Source: Natronospira proteinivora (GTDB lineage: Bacteria; Pseudomonadota; Gammaproteobacteria; Natronospirales; Natronospiraceae). From it: 64,000 nucleotides of DNA. Below the pieces are notes generated by a model that worked only from the letters and a program-made list of their open reading frames with translations, ran no database searches and was not told the DNA's origin. The translations under genes were made by a program, and so were the position numbers. Of the stretch, positions 19,180-28,775 are shown piece by piece. The stretch lies in NCBI RefSeq assembly GCF_024170465.1, contig NZ_JALJYF010000001.1, forward strand, positions 1,364,001-1,428,000, in the 5' to 3' direction. Each line of letters begins with the position of its first letter. Position 1 is the first letter of the stretch.

Positions 19180-20754
19180 TTATTCCCACTCAATGGTGGC
19201 CGGTGGCTTGCCGGAGATATCGTAGGTCACCCGTGAGATGCCGCGAACTTCATTGATGATGCGGCGGGATACGTGGTCCAGGAAGTCATAGGGCAAATGG
19301 GCCCAGCGAGCGGTCATGAAATCAATGGTCTCAACTGCACGCAAGGCCACCACCCAGTCGTAGCGGCGGCCATCCCCCATCACTCCCACCGATCGAACCG
19401 GCAGGAAAACAGCGAAGGCCTGGCTGGTTTTGCCATAGAGCTCGTGATCCCAAAGCTCCTGAATGAAGATGGCATCGGCCTTGCGGAGGATATCCGCGTA
19501 TTCCTTTTTCACTTCGCCCAGAATACGGACCCCAAGCCCCGGCCCGGGGAAGGGATGGCGATAGAGCATATCGTGAGGCAGTCCCAGCTCCACCCCCAGG
19601 CGGCGCACTTCGTCCTTGAACAATTCCCGCAGGGGCTCAATCAAACTGAGCTTCATGTGTTCCGGCAAGCCCCCAACATTGTGATGGGATTTAATCACCT
19701 GGGCCTTGCCCGTCTTGGAGCCGGCGGATTCGATCACATCCGGGTAGATAGTGCCTTGAGCCAGCCATTTGACGTTGTCGATCTTGCCGGCTTCCTCATC
19801 AAAGACCTCGATAAAGGTCCGGCCGATGAGCTTGCGCTTCTCCTCCGGGTCCTCAACGCCCTTGAGGGCGAAAAGGAAGCGATCTTCCGCATCCACACGA
19901 ATCACATGCACGCCCATGTGTTCGGCAAAGGTGGCCATCACCTGATCGCCCTCGCCTTCCCTCAGCAATCCGGTATCCACGAAGACGCAGGTGAGTTGCT
20001 TACCGATAGCCTTGTGCAGCAAAGCCGCCACCACGGAGCTGTCCACCCCGCCGGACAGGCCCAGCAGCACATGATCGCTACCTACCTGCTCGCGGATCTG
20101 GCTCACTTGGGTCTCTACGATGTTATCGGGGCGCCAGTCAGCGGCACAGCCGGCAATATCGTGTAGGAAGCGTTCCAGAATCCGCCCTCCCTGGGGGGTA
20201 TGAGTGACTTCCGGATGGAACTGGATGCCGTAGAAGCGTCTGGATTCATCGGCAATCACGGCGATGGGTGCATTGGCAGAGCTGCCCACCACGTCAAAAC
20301 CCTCGGGCAGTTCGGCTACCCGGTCCCCATGGCTCATCCAGACATCCAGACTGGCAATGCCGCCCGATTCAACATGATCCTCAATGCCATCCAACAAACG
20401 GCTCTCACCGGTCAATCGAACCCGGGCATAGCCGAATTCCTGTTCATCGGAGGATTCCACCTGCCCGCCCAGCTGGGCGGCCATGGTCTGCATGCCGTAA
20501 CAGATACCCAATACGGGCACGCCCAGCTCAAACACCACCTTGGGCGCCCGGACGGTATCCTGCTCGGTCACAGAGGCCGGCCCGCCGGACAGAATCACCG
20601 CGCTGGCACCAAAGTCCCGAATCGCCTCATCGCCCATCTCCGGATCATGAATCTCGCAATACACCCCCAATTCCCGGACGCGGCGACCGATCAACTGAGT
20701 GTACTGGGATCCGAAATCGAGGATCAGGACTCGATGGGCGTAGATATTGGTCAT
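19180..20754 (-). CDS. guaA: GMP synthase (glutamine-hydrolysing)
   Basis: Starting at the ATG at 20754 the protein has 524 residues (525 in E. coli); the frame is open upstream to 20784 but family alignment favours MTNIYAHR. The glutamine amidotransferase domain has its nucleophile in VLGICYGMQ and its histidine in FHPEVTHT. The ATP pyrophosphatase domain has the P-loop GLSGGVDSS, and the C-terminal dimer domain ends in PPATIEWE. It converts XMP to GMP. It follows guaB with a gap of 69 bases, forming the usual guaBA operon. Confidence 0.97.
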   Translation of the reverse strand: MTNIYAHRVLILDFGSQYTQLIGRRVRELGVYCEIHDPEMGDEAIRDFGASAVILSGGPASVTEQDTVRAPKVVFELGVPVLGICYGMQTMAAQLGGQVESSDEQEFGYARVRLTGESRLLDGIEDHVESGGIASLDVWMSHGDRVAELPEGFDVVGSSANAPIAVIADESRRFYGIQFHPEVTHTPQGGRILERFLHDIAGCAADWRPDNIVETQVSQIREQVGSDHVLLGLSGGVDSSVVAALLHKAIGKQLTCVFVDTGLLREGEGDQVMATFAEHMGVHVIRVDAEDRFLFALKGVEDPEEKRKLIGRTFIEVFDEEAGKIDNVKWLAQGTIYPDVIESAGSKTGKAQVIKSHHNVGGLPEHMKLSLIEPLRELFKDEVRRLGVELGLPHDMLYRHPFPGPGLGVRILGEVKKEYADILRKADAIFIQELWDHELYGKTSQAFAVFLPVRSVGVMGDGRRYDWVVALRAVETIDFMTARWAHLPYDFLDHVSRRIINEVRGISRVTYDISGKPPATIEWE

Positions 20755-20823
20755 GCGCTTGGTTCCGTGCTTGGGAGAGAACAAACTGCCATTCAGCCAC
20801 CGCAGGGACCGATCACTCGTGGA

Positions 20824-22296
20824 TCAGTCCGTGCGGTAGTTGGGTGCTTCCTTGGTGATGGTCACATCATGGACATGGGATTCCTTGACCCCGGCCCCGG
20901 TGATCTTCACAAAGCGGGGCTTGGTGCGCATTTCTTCAATATTGGCGCAGCCGGTATAGCCCATGCTGGCACGAACCCCGCCCATGAGCTGATGGACGAT
21001 GGCGGCCAGGGGGCCCTTGTAGGGCACGCGGCCTTCAATCCCTTCCGGTACCAGCTTTTCCACCTCGTCGGTCTTGTCCTGGAAATAGCGGTCGGAGGAA
21101 CCGTGTCGGGCGGACATGGCTCCCATGGAACCCATGCCCCGATAGGCCTTGTAGGAACGGCCGTGGTACAGCTCCACTTCGCCGGGGGATTCCTCGGTGC
21201 CGGCAAACAGGCCGCCGATCATAATGCTGTGGGCACCGGCCACCAGGGCCTTGGACAGATCACCGGAGAAACGAACCCCGCCATCGGCAATCAGGGGCAC
21301 CCCCGTACCTTCCAGGGCCTCGGCCACATTGGCCACGGCGGTGACCTGGGGCACGCCAACGCCGGCCACCACGCGGGTGGTGCAAATGGAGCCGGGACCG
21401 ATCCCCACCTTGACTGCGTCGGCACCGGCATCCACCAATGCCCTGGCCGCCTCGCCGGTAACGATGTTGCCACCGATCACCTGAACCTCGGGGTGGGCCT
21501 TTTTGATGCTGGCCACCCGATCCAGAACGCCCTTGCTATGACCATGGGAGGTGTCCACCACGATCACGTCCACGCCAGCGACCACCAGGCGCTCTACCCG
21601 CTCATCGGTATCGCCGCCGGTACCGACAGCGGCCGCCACTCGGAGACGACCCTGATCGTCCTTGCAGGCGTAGGGATAATCGGTGGCCTTCTGGATGTCC
21701 TTGACCGTGATCATGCCCCGCAACGCGAAGTCATCATTGACCACCAGCACCTTTTCGATGCGGAAGGAATGGAGTTTCTCCAGGATCTCTTCCCGTTCCG
21801 CGCCCTCGGGCACGGTCACCAGCTTATTCTTGCCGGTCATGATGGAAGAAACCGGGGCATCGTAATGGGTCTCAAAACGCAGATCCCGGCTGGTGACAAT
21901 CCCCACCAACTCTTCGCCATCCACCACCGGCACACCGGAAATCCCGTGTCGGCGGGTCAGCTCCATCACATCCCGGATACTACGATCCGGGGTCACAGTA
22001 ATGGGATCCTTGATGACACCGCTTTCGTATTTCTTGACGAAACGGACTTCCGCCGCCTGGGCCTCGGGCGGCATGCTTTTGTGCACCACGCCGATGCCAC
22101 CCTCCTGGGCCAGGGCGATGGCCAGACGGCCTTCGGTGACCGTATCCATGGCCGCCGATACCACCGGAATATTGAGGGTGATATCCCGGGTGAAACGGGT
22201 GCTGAGATCCACTTGATGGGGCAGCACTTCTGAATGCGCAGGCAGCAGGAGAACGTCGTCGTAGGTAAGGGCTTCTTCGGCAATGCGAATCGACAT
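20824..22296 (-). CDS. guaB: Inosine-5'-monophosphate dehydrogenase
   Basis: The protein has 490 residues from the ATG at 22296 ([17 protein letters not shown]). A longer frame to 22407 adds a non-conserved stretch and is not used. The catalytic cysteine lies in GPGSICTTR, the mobile flap follows near residue 400 ([10 protein letters not shown]), and a pair of CBS domains is inserted at about residues 93-205. It oxidises IMP to XMP, the committed step to GMP. It is divergent from xseA, with 157 bases between the starts. I see no purine operator or riboswitch there. Confidence 0.97.
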   Translation of the reverse strand: MSIRIAEEALTYDDVLLLPAHSEVLPHQVDLSTRFTRDITLNIPVVSAAMDTVTEGRLAIALAQEGGIGVVHKSMPPEAQAAEVRFVKKYESGVIKDPITVTPDRSIRDVMELTRRHGISGVPVVDGEELVGIVTSRDLRFETHYDAPVSSIMTGKNKLVTVPEGAEREEILEKLHSFRIEKVLVVNDDFALRGMITVKDIQKATDYPYACKDDQGRLRVAAAVGTGGDTDERVERLVVAGVDVIVVDTSHGHSKGVLDRVASIKKAHPEVQVIGGNIVTGEAARALVDAGADAVKVGIGPGSICTTRVVAGVGVPQVTAVANVAEALEGTGVPLIADGGVRFSGDLSKALVAGAHSIMIGGLFAGTEESPGEVELYHGRSYKAYRGMGSMGAMSARHGSSDRYFQDKTDEVEKLVPEGIEGRVPYKGPLAAIVHQLMGGVRASMGYTGCANIEEMRTKPRFVKITGAGVKESHVHDVTITKEAPNYRTD

Positions 22297-22453
22297 GGGT
22301 ATCTGTCCCGGACCGTGTGTCGATGGCGCCGACGGATGAACCGTCAGCGAGGGAGTTAATCGAGTAATTATACGGGGCCAGCGTATTCGCGTAAAGCTGG
22401 CCGCCAAGCCGCGCGACTCGTCGACACGCCGGCGCCCGTGTAGAATTGATCGG

Positions 22454-23842
22454 ATGACTCAAACACCCGTCACGACCCCGGATTCCGCTGATATCTGGAC
22501 CGTTTCCCGCCTGAACCGGGAGGCGCGCTTTGCCCTGGAGCAGGGTTTTCCGGCCCTCTGGATCGAGGGGGAAATCTCCAATCTGGCCCGGCCCGCTTCG
22601 GGGCATATGTATTTCTCCCTCAAGGACGACAAGGCCCAGGTTCGTTGCGCCATGTTCCGCCCCCAGCAGCGTAGCGTGCGTTTTCGCCCAGAAAACGGCG
22701 AAAAGGTGTTGGTTCGGGCCCGGGTGGGACTGTATGAAGTGCGCGGGGAGTTCCAGCTCAAGGTCGAGCATATGGAGCCCGCCGGCGAAGGGGAGCTGCA
22801 GCGGGCTTTCGAAGCCCTCAAGCAGAAACTGGCCGCCGAAGGGCTGTTCGATGAGACCATCAAGCGCCCCCTCCCGGCCATGCCACGCACCATCGGTGTC
22901 ATCACCTCCCCCACCGGCGCCGCCATCCGGGATATTCTCACCACCCTGAAACGGCGTTTCCCACTGGCCCGGGTGATCATCTATCCCGTTCCCGTGCAGG
23001 GGGAAGGGGCTGCTGCACGGATTGCCGATATGCTGACCCTGGCCGGGGCCCGGGCCGAAAGCGATGTACTGATTCTTGCCCGCGGCGGGGGCTCACTGGA
23101 GGATCTTTGGTCCTTCAATGAGGAGATCGTTGCCCGGGCAGTGCGGGCCTGTCCGATCCCCGTGGTCTGCGGCGTGGGGCACGAAGTGGATTTCACCATC
23201 GCGGATTTTGCCGCCGATTACCGGGCCCCGACCCCCACCGGAGCAGCCGAAGCGGTCACACCGGACAGCCGCGAGTGGCTTAGCGCGCTTCGGCAGCGCC
23301 AACAGCGCCTGACGCGGGCCATACAACTTCACCTCCGCCAGGGCGGCGAACGCCATCGGGACCTGGACCGGCGCCTGCAGTTGCGCCACCCGGGACAACA
23401 ACTCCAGCAGCAGAGCCAGCGCCTGGATGAACTGGCCTTGCGAGCCGGTAGAGTCCTGCAGCAGACCCTGAAACGCTCGGAACAGCGCCTCGGACACCTT
23501 CGCACCCGGCTACACGCGGCCAGCCCGGCCTTGCGGCTTGGCCGCGCCGCGCAAAGCCTGCTGGACCTGGACCGTCGCCTCAGGCGAGCGGTGTCCGAGA
23601 CCATGCAGCGCCGCCGGGAAAGACTCTCAGCCACGGTTCGGGCGCTGAATACCGTCAGCCCGCTGGCGACGCTGGAGCGAGGCTATGCCATTGTGGAACG
23701 CCCCGAGGGCGGTATTATTAGACGGGCCGATGAATTGATGGCCGGCGATGAAATCCAGGCACGACTCGGCTCAGGCCGAATCAGTGCCCATGTCATCGAA
23801 GTGGACACCGACACCAACCCCGAACAAGGGAAGGATCAATAA
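22454..23842 (+). CDS. xseA: Exodeoxyribonuclease VII large subunit
   Basis: The 462-residue protein matches XseA. It has an N-terminal OB fold (residues 10-110, with [19 protein letters not shown]), a catalytic region with [25 protein letters not shown] and [13 protein letters not shown], and a long coiled coil rich in Gln, Arg and Leu (residues 280-400). It degrades single-stranded DNA together with the small subunit XseB, which is not in this window. The last base of its stop overlaps the ATG of the next gene (TAATG), so expression is probably coupled. Confidence 0.96.
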   Translation: MTQTPVTTPDSADIWTVSRLNREARFALEQGFPALWIEGEISNLARPASGHMYFSLKDDKAQVRCAMFRPQQRSVRFRPENGEKVLVRARVGLYEVRGEFQLKVEHMEPAGEGELQRAFEALKQKLAAEGLFDETIKRPLPAMPRTIGVITSPTGAAIRDILTTLKRRFPLARVIIYPVPVQGEGAAARIADMLTLAGARAESDVLILARGGGSLEDLWSFNEEIVARAVRACPIPVVCGVGHEVDFTIADFAADYRAPTPTGAAEAVTPDSREWLSALRQRQQRLTRAIQLHLRQGGERHRDLDRRLQLRHPGQQLQQQSQRLDELALRAGRVLQQTLKRSEQRLGHLRTRLHAASPALRLGRAAQSLLDLDRRLRRAVSETMQRRRERLSATVRALNTVSPLATLERGYAIVERPEGGIIRRADELMAGDEIQARLGSGRISAHVIEVDTDTNPEQGKDQ

Positions 23843-24714
23843 TGCGCAGCGCCCCCGTTCTGTTTGTCGTTTCACTCTTATTCCTGTTTACCCTGCCGAC
23901 CCTGGCACTGGCGGACGATCAGGCACTCCCGCGACATAACCCGGTGCCGGGCGGTGTGGCAGTGATCGAGCTGCCGGAAAGTGATCAACGTCCTGCTGTC
24001 CGCTACCGGGAGCGGTCTGCATTGGTGGTACCCAGCGGGGGGCGTTACCAAGCGGTACTGGGCATTCCCTTGAGCGCCTCCACTGGCCAGCATGAGTACC
24101 AATTCAGCCTGGGTGACGATGACTGGCAGACTGACACGTTTCATGTTTCGGACAAGGAATACGCTGAATCCCGCATCACCATCGAAGATGAAAGCATGGT
24201 GACGCCGGATGAAGAAGCGATGAAACGGATCAACCAGGAACGGCCCCGAATTCGCCAAGCCCTGTCCCAGCACACGGACAAGGACGATGTTCCCTTGAGT
24301 TTCATCCTGCCCGTGGAGGACGTGGAAACCAGTCCCTTTGGGCGCAAGCGCTTCATCAACGACCAGCCCCGTAACCCCCATGGCGGCATCGATATCCGGG
24401 GGGCTACGGGTACCCCTATCGTGGCCCCCGGACCGGGCACGGTCATCGAGACGGGTGACTATTACTTCAACGGAAAAACCGTGTTTCTGGATCACGGCCA
24501 GGGGCTGGTCTCCATGTTCTGTCACATGGATGAGATCGAAGTCTCGGTAGGAGATGAATTAGAGCCAGGCGATCGAGTGGGCACGGTGGGCATGACGGGC
24601 CGAGTCACCGGCCCCCATCTGCACTGGTCGGTCTCCCTGGGCAACACCATGGTCAACCCGCGCTACTTCCTGGAAGACGAATCCCCGCTGGATGCCAGCG
24701 GGGATGATGAATAA
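23842..24714 (+). CDS. Periplasmic M23 (LytM-type) peptidase
   Basis: This 290-residue exported protein has a signal peptide (cleavage near ALAD). Its C-terminal M23 domain (about residues 155-280) keeps the zinc ligands of LytM/lysostaphin: NPHGGIDI, then the HLHW motif. An N-terminal beta domain covers residues 30-110. It probably cuts peptide cross-links in peptidoglycan or modulates amidases. The xseA-M23 pair is a recurrent arrangement in gammaproteobacteria. All active-site residues are present, unlike degenerate EnvC/NlpD factors. Confidence 0.9.
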   Translation: MRSAPVLFVVSLLFLFTLPTLALADDQALPRHNPVPGGVAVIELPESDQRPAVRYRERSALVVPSGGRYQAVLGIPLSASTGQHEYQFSLGDDDWQTDTFHVSDKEYAESRITIEDESMVTPDEEAMKRINQERPRIRQALSQHTDKDDVPLSFILPVEDVETSPFGRKRFINDQPRNPHGGIDIRGATGTPIVAPGPGTVIETGDYYFNGKTVFLDHGQGLVSMFCHMDEIEVSVGDELEPGDRVGTVGMTGRVTGPHLHWSVSLGNTMVNPRYFLEDESPLDASGDDE

Positions 24715-24723
24715 GGCGGTCGG

Positions 24724-25362
24724 TCAGTCCTCGCTGTCGGTGGCGAGAAACAGGGCGAACCAGCCAGCATCAAGGTTGATGATGGCATAGGCGATATCGT
24801 ATTCGCCGTCGCAGAACCAGCAGGAAAAGCCCGGGTCCAGACCGAAGAGGAACAGGTCCTCCTTCGGGGTGTCATCAAGCAGGGCTTCAAGATACTGCTC
24901 GGTGAGCTGCTGGGCCTGTCCCGCATCCAGCCCATCCCCCAGAACACCGCCATCCCGCAAGGCGCGGAATAGGGCGTCGCCGAATTGCTGAGTGGTCTCC
25001 GGCCAGATACGGGCATCCGCCAGCCAGGCAATGGAACAGCCGGCCACATCCGGGGGCAAATCCTGGGTATCGGCCAGGCTCCAGAGCAGGCTCACTACCG
25101 TCTCCGGGCCCGGGTCCTCGCTGTCATCGTCTTCCTCTGAATCGTCCAGCTCCCAGGCCTGGAAGACAACTCCGCCAGTCACCCAGCTGCGACGCAACTG
25201 TCGGTGAACATTTTCCAGTGTCTGACGTGCCGGGGAGGGCATGGCCATGGGATCTCCGGCGGCCAGATCCACTTCGTCGATGGCATCATCCTCAACGATC
25301 AGGGTATCGCTGGGTTCGGAATGAAAACGTTCGCTGAACTGTTCTACGGACCAGTAGGCCAT
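24724..25362 (-). CDS. Acidic hypothetical protein
   Basis: The protein has 212 residues and no recognised domain. It is strongly acidic, with an Asp/Glu/Ser run around residues 75-85, and ends DSED. Two cysteines lie close together (CWFC, about residue 182). There is no signal peptide or membrane segment, so it is probably cytoplasmic. It is the last gene of the minus-strand group metX-cdo-CPBP-this gene, 19 bases after the CPBP stop, and is convergent with the M23 gene 9 bases away. Confidence 0.6.
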   Translation of the reverse strand: MAYWSVEQFSERFHSEPSDTLIVEDDAIDEVDLAAGDPMAMPSPARQTLENVHRQLRRSWVTGGVVFQAWELDDSEEDDDSEDPGPETVVSLLWSLADTQDLPPDVAGCSIAWLADARIWPETTQQFGDALFRALRDGGVLGDGLDAGQAQQLTEQYLEALLDDTPKEDLFLFGLDPGFSCWFCDGEYDIAYAIINLDAGWFALFLATDSED

Positions 25363-25381
25363 CTTGCCGCTCCTTCGCCGA

Positions 25382-26128
25382 TCAAGGCCGGCTTGCGAGG
25401 AAAACTCCAGTGCCCATCATGGCCAAAGCTGGAAGGATCGTCCATAAGGGTAGGACTTCGGGAAATCCCAGTATATCCATCAGCATGGCACTGCCGTTGT
25501 ATGCGGCATGAAGCACAATGGCGGGCCAGATGCTACCCAGGCGCAATACCGTCAAGGCACAAATCAAACCGAGCACGGCGGTAATGCTGAAATGGGCTGG
25601 ATGCAGATGCAGGATAGCAAACATTGCCGTGGAAAGGGCGACAGCCAGCCATTGAGGGTAGCTGGCCAACAGCCCACTGAGTACGGCCCCCCGAAACAGC
25701 AATTCCTCCGCCACCGGCGCCAGGACAACAATCACCAGCAGCAGGGTCAAGGCCCCCAGGCGCACCTCGGCTTCACCCAGCACCTGCTGAACCTCACGGG
25801 CATAGTCGGCAGCCTCCCCTAAACTGTAGAGATGGGCCAGGGTGGCAGCGATGAATCCGCTCAGGCCAATTCCGAGAAAAAGTCCGGCAGCCATGGCCCG
25901 GGGACCGGGCCAATTGAGTCTCAAGGTGGTGCGAAAAGACAGGGCCGCCAGACTCAGCACCGCGAGAATGGCCAGCAGGCTGGCCCACTGCATGGCACTG
26001 ATCCGCAGCAGGGCCGACAACCAGCCATCCGTCCAGTCGCTGAAGAGAAAGAACAGCACGGCCAGCAGCAGCATCAGAAAATAACTGGCCGCGGCATGAA
26101 GAGGCTGTGGCCCGCGGGGATCCAGCAT
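25382..26128 (-). CDS. CPBP-family intramembrane glutamic endopeptidase (CAAX-like)
   Basis: The 248-residue membrane protein has about seven hydrophobic segments. The CPBP/Abi signature is present: the EELLFRG motif near residue 141 (EExxxR), a histidine in the next helix (LHLHPAHF) and HAAYNG near the end. These residues form the active site of Rce1-like proteases. Bacterial members act in bacteriocin immunity, peptide processing or protein maturation; the target here is unknown. Its ATG overlaps the last base of the cysteine dioxygenase stop (TGATG), so the two are probably coupled. Confidence 0.85.
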   Translation of the reverse strand: MLDPRGPQPLHAAASYFLMLLLAVLFFLFSDWTDGWLSALLRISAMQWASLLAILAVLSLAALSFRTTLRLNWPGPRAMAAGLFLGIGLSGFIAATLAHLYSLGEAADYAREVQQVLGEAEVRLGALTLLLVIVVLAPVAEELLFRGAVLSGLLASYPQWLAVALSTAMFAILHLHPAHFSITAVLGLICALTVLRLGSIWPAIVLHAAYNGSAMLMDILGFPEVLPLWTILPALAMMGTGVFLASRP

Positions 26129-26736
26129 CAGCCGTCGTAATGCAGGCTGCGCACTTCCGGGCGATACCAGTCGCCGTTCTCAGGATGGAAAATGGTGCAG
26201 CGGGTCATCTCCCCGCCATAGATATGCAGGGTCACCGCCACATCATCTTCGCTGTCATTGAGGATGCGGTGATGCTCATGAGGTGGAATCAGGCATCCGG
26301 CACCCCCCACCTCGGAGGTCATCACCTCTTCCAGACGGAATCGCTCCAGACCGGCGCGGGACTCCCGATGGGCGAACTGTTCAATACGAATCCGGCCATG
26401 GCACACCCCTTCCACACACCACAGACCGGAGTGATCGTGAAGCGGTGTCCCCTGCCCCACACCCCAGGTCATGGCCACAATGCTGAAAGCATCCTCCGGG
26501 TCACGATAGACCAGACGGCGGGCATAGTGATCTTCCTCGGCATGCAGAAAGGCATCGGGCAGCTGAAATTGGCGGCTGGAAATGAGTTTACAAAGGCCTT
26601 GCTTGACCCCTTCGGCAATATCATCCGGCGATGGCCGCTTGGCAGCAGCCTCCACCGTCTCAATCAAACGCCGGGCACCGGGAAAATCGAACTCGCTCTG
26701 GATGGTCTTGCCATCAAAGGCATATTCAGTGGACAT
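26128..26736 (-). CDS. Cysteine dioxygenase (cupin)
   Basis: This is a cupin of about 202 residues, with PLHDHSGLWCVEGVCHGRI giving two iron-ligand histidines and PPHEHHRILN supplying the third. The pattern matches bacterial type I cysteine dioxygenase, which oxidises cysteine to cysteine sulfinate with O2 and Fe(II). The region that holds the Cys-Tyr crosslink in mammals is not conserved in the same form; bacterial enzymes often lack it. The ATG at 26736 is chosen over 26742. It lies 12 bases after the MetX-family gene stop, which supports a sulfur amino acid operon. Confidence 0.88.
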   Translation of the reverse strand: MSTEYAFDGKTIQSEFDFPGARRLIETVEAAAKRPSPDDIAEGVKQGLCKLISSRQFQLPDAFLHAEEDHYARRLVYRDPEDAFSIVAMTWGVGQGTPLHDHSGLWCVEGVCHGRIRIEQFAHRESRAGLERFRLEEVMTSEVGGAGCLIPPHEHHRILNDSEDDVAVTLHIYGGEMTRCTIFHPENGDWYRPEVRSLHYDG

Positions 26737-26748
26737 GATCACTCCCCA

Positions 26749-27846
26749 TCAGAGGGTTTGCAGATACTCGGCAATCACCGGCCCGAATCGTTCCCCATCC
26801 ACCAAAAAGGCATCGTGACCCTGGATGGAAGGCAGATCAAAATAAGCAGTACTGATTCCCGATCCTTCCAGGCGTTGAGCCAGCTCCTTTTGCTGGTGCT
26901 GGGGAAAGAGAATATCACTATCAACCCCCACCACCGCCGCGGAGTCCAGATAGGACAAGGCGGCGAAGGGGTCTGCTCCCGATCCTGCATGATCGTCCAC
27001 GTCAAACAGATCCATGGCTCGAGAGAGATAAATGTAGCAGTTGGGATCAAACCCGCCCACAAAGCGATCCGCCTGGGCCTCCAGATAAGACTCGATCTGA
27101 AAACGGGGCCCGAAGCCAGGGTCCGGTTCGGCCAGCTGCTCACGGCCAAAGCGCTCCGCCCATTCTTCCGGGGAGCGGTAGGAAATCATGCCCAGCTTGC
27201 GAGCCTGTCGCATACCGGTGACCGGCGGGGCATCCACCGGATATTCACCCCCCTGCCAGGCAGGATCGTTGCGAATCATCTCCCGCTGCAGGGAGCGCAC
27301 GGCAATGGCAAAGGGCAAGGCCCGGGGCGCGGACGAGATACTCAGCAAATGCCGGGCCCTGCCGGGATAGCGGAGCAGGAAGGCCAGCGCCGTCATCCCT
27401 CCCAGGGAAGGACCGATCACGCCATGGATCCGGGAAAAGCCCAGATCATCCAGGGCCTGAGCGGCGGCCCCGGCGATGTCCTCCACCCGCAGTTCCGGAA
27501 AGTCCAGGCGCCAGCGGTGGCCCGTGACCGGGTTCTCGCTGGCCGGGCCAGTTGAGCCGAAACAACTGCCCAGGGAGTTGAAACAGATCACATGGAAACG
27601 GCGGGTATCAATGGGGCGACCGGGCCCGATCATGGCTTCCCACCAGCCCGGCTCCGGATCAGCCGCCGAAGAAGCCGCATGGGCGCTGGGAGACAGGCCG
27701 GTAAACAGCAACAAGGTATTCTCGCCGTTATTGCGGGGCTCACCCCAGCTTTCATAGACCAGCCGCACGCCTGTCAGGCGGTCTCCGCACCAAGTGGTCA
27801 ATGGTTGGGAAAGATCAATAATCTTGGAGGCTGGCAGCTTGTTCAC
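26749..27846 (-). CDS. MetX-family O-acyltransferase (homoserine or serine O-succinyl/acetyltransferase)
   Basis: This 365-residue alpha/beta hydrolase-fold acyltransferase has its nucleophile in GPSLGGMTAL (about residue 144), aspartate in VVGVDSDILFP and histidine in IQGHDAFL. The family includes homoserine acetyl- and succinyltransferases (methionine synthesis) and serine O-succinyltransferases that replace CysE in Xanthomonas relatives. The segment FNSLGSCFGSTGPAS is closer, from memory, to the serine O-succinyltransferase type than to the LGGCxGTTGPSS of acetyltransferases. Cotranscription with cysteine dioxygenase favours a cysteine-related role. The family call is firm; the substrate call is not. 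Confidence 0.88.
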   Translation of the reverse strand: MNKLPASKIIDLSQPLTTWCGDRLTGVRLVYESWGEPRNNGENTLLLFTGLSPSAHAASSAADPEPGWWEAMIGPGRPIDTRRFHVICFNSLGSCFGSTGPASENPVTGHRWRLDFPELRVEDIAGAAAQALDDLGFSRIHGVIGPSLGGMTALAFLLRYPGRARHLLSISSAPRALPFAIAVRSLQREMIRNDPAWQGGEYPVDAPPVTGMRQARKLGMISYRSPEEWAERFGREQLAEPDPGFGPRFQIESYLEAQADRFVGGFDPNCYIYLSRAMDLFDVDDHAGSGADPFAALSYLDSAAVVGVDSDILFPQHQQKELAQRLEGSGISTAYFDLPSIQGHDAFLVDGERFGPVIAEYLQTL

Positions 27847-28196
27847 GGGCTATGGCTCAGTCCTGAACAGAATGACAAATGGCATATGGGCCGGTGATGA
27901 CAGCCGCCGTCACCTGGCCAACAAGCTGGCGCCGACACCGCAATCACCCCCATTTCGATCACCACATTGTCCGTGAACCCCGCTCATATTGCCAGCCCGG
28001 CACCGTCTTCCAATCACATTGACCCCGACATCTTACCGCCAATAGACGACGTGCCCCATAAGCCACGGAAGACGACTACTCTAAAGGTAGTGGCCCGGCG
28101 ATACGCCCCTTGAATCAGCACGATATCGTCCCGAGGGTCACAGTAGACCGCGCCATAGGGCCCGTTTCCTGCGGTGACCTGACAGGAGGTGTCACC
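27847..28196. other. 350-bp divergent promoter region of the metX-like and pncA operons
   Basis: No gene is present. Candidate sigma-70 signals are weak (TTGACC near 28020 with ATAGAC 17 bases later, toward pncA). I find no SAM riboswitch or other RNA switch. The last 24 bases form the hairpin described separately. Confidence 0.5.
28173..28196 (+). promoter_or_regulatory. Hairpin enclosing the pncA ribosome-binding site
   Basis: GGTGAC (28173-28178) and GTCACC (28191-28196) form a 6-bp stem, and the AGGAGG of pncA lies in its 12-base loop. The start codon follows the stem directly. Such a structure could limit translation or merely present the site in a loop. Confidence 0.45.
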
Positions 28197-28754
28197 ATGA
28201 CCATTGAATTCAAAAAAGGCGATGCGCTGCTCATTGTGGATGTTCAGAATGACTTTTGCCCGGGTGGTGCCCTGGAAGTGCCCGATGGCGACACGGTTAT
28301 TGCGCCCCTGAATCAAGCCATCGAGGCAGCCAGGCAGACGGACACCCCGGTGATCGCCTCGCGGGACTGGCATCCCGAGGGGCATTGCAGCTTCGAGGCC
28401 CAGGGCGGTCCGTGGCCGGAGCATTGTGTTCAGGACAGCTTCGGTGCCGCCTTTCATCCGGATCTGCGCCTGCCCGCCGATGTGGAAATCATCTCCAAGG
28501 GCCAGTCCCTGGATCGGGATCAGTATTCAGCCCTGGACGACACCGGCCTGGGGCAACAGCTCCGGAATCGCGGGATCAAGCGCTTGTGGATTGGCGGGCT
28601 GGCGCAAGACGTCTGCGTCCACGCCACGGTTCTGGATGCTCTGTCCCAGGGTTTCGAGGTGAAATTGCTGGCCTCGGCGACCCGTCCCGTCGACCCCGAC
28701 AAAGGGGACGCCGTTATGGACGAGATGCGGGAGAAGGGCGCAGAAACAGTCTAA
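28197..28754 (+). CDS. pncA: Nicotinamidase
   Basis: The 185-residue isochorismatase-fold protein starts at the ATG at 28197 behind AGGAGG. The frame is open to 28110 but has no other site. The catalytic triad is visible: Asp in DVQNDFCPGG, Lys in SKGQ and Cys in LAQDVCVHATV. Metal ligands are in SRDWHPEGHCSF. It converts nicotinamide to nicotinate for NAD recycling. It lies 21 bases upstream of pncB, the next enzyme of the Preiss-Handler pathway. Confidence 0.95.
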   Translation: MTIEFKKGDALLIVDVQNDFCPGGALEVPDGDTVIAPLNQAIEAARQTDTPVIASRDWHPEGHCSFEAQGGPWPEHCVQDSFGAAFHPDLRLPADVEIISKGQSLDRDQYSALDDTGLGQQLRNRGIKRLWIGGLAQDVCVHATVLDALSQGFEVKLLASATRPVDPDKGDAVMDEMREKGAETV

Positions 28755-28775
28755 ACAAACGCCGAGGAGCAGAAA

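Noticed and set aside
20200-22233. Long plus-strand open frame of 677 codons across guaA-guaB
   Set aside because: It lies opposite the clearly conserved guaA and guaB and has a composition (Gly, His, Gln) typical of the antisense of GC-rich coding DNA. No conserved motif was found.
27847-28196. Possible SAM or NAD riboswitch before the metX-like gene or pncA
   Set aside because: None of the conserved cores of known SAM or NAD switches was seen; only the small hairpin at the pncA start is supported.
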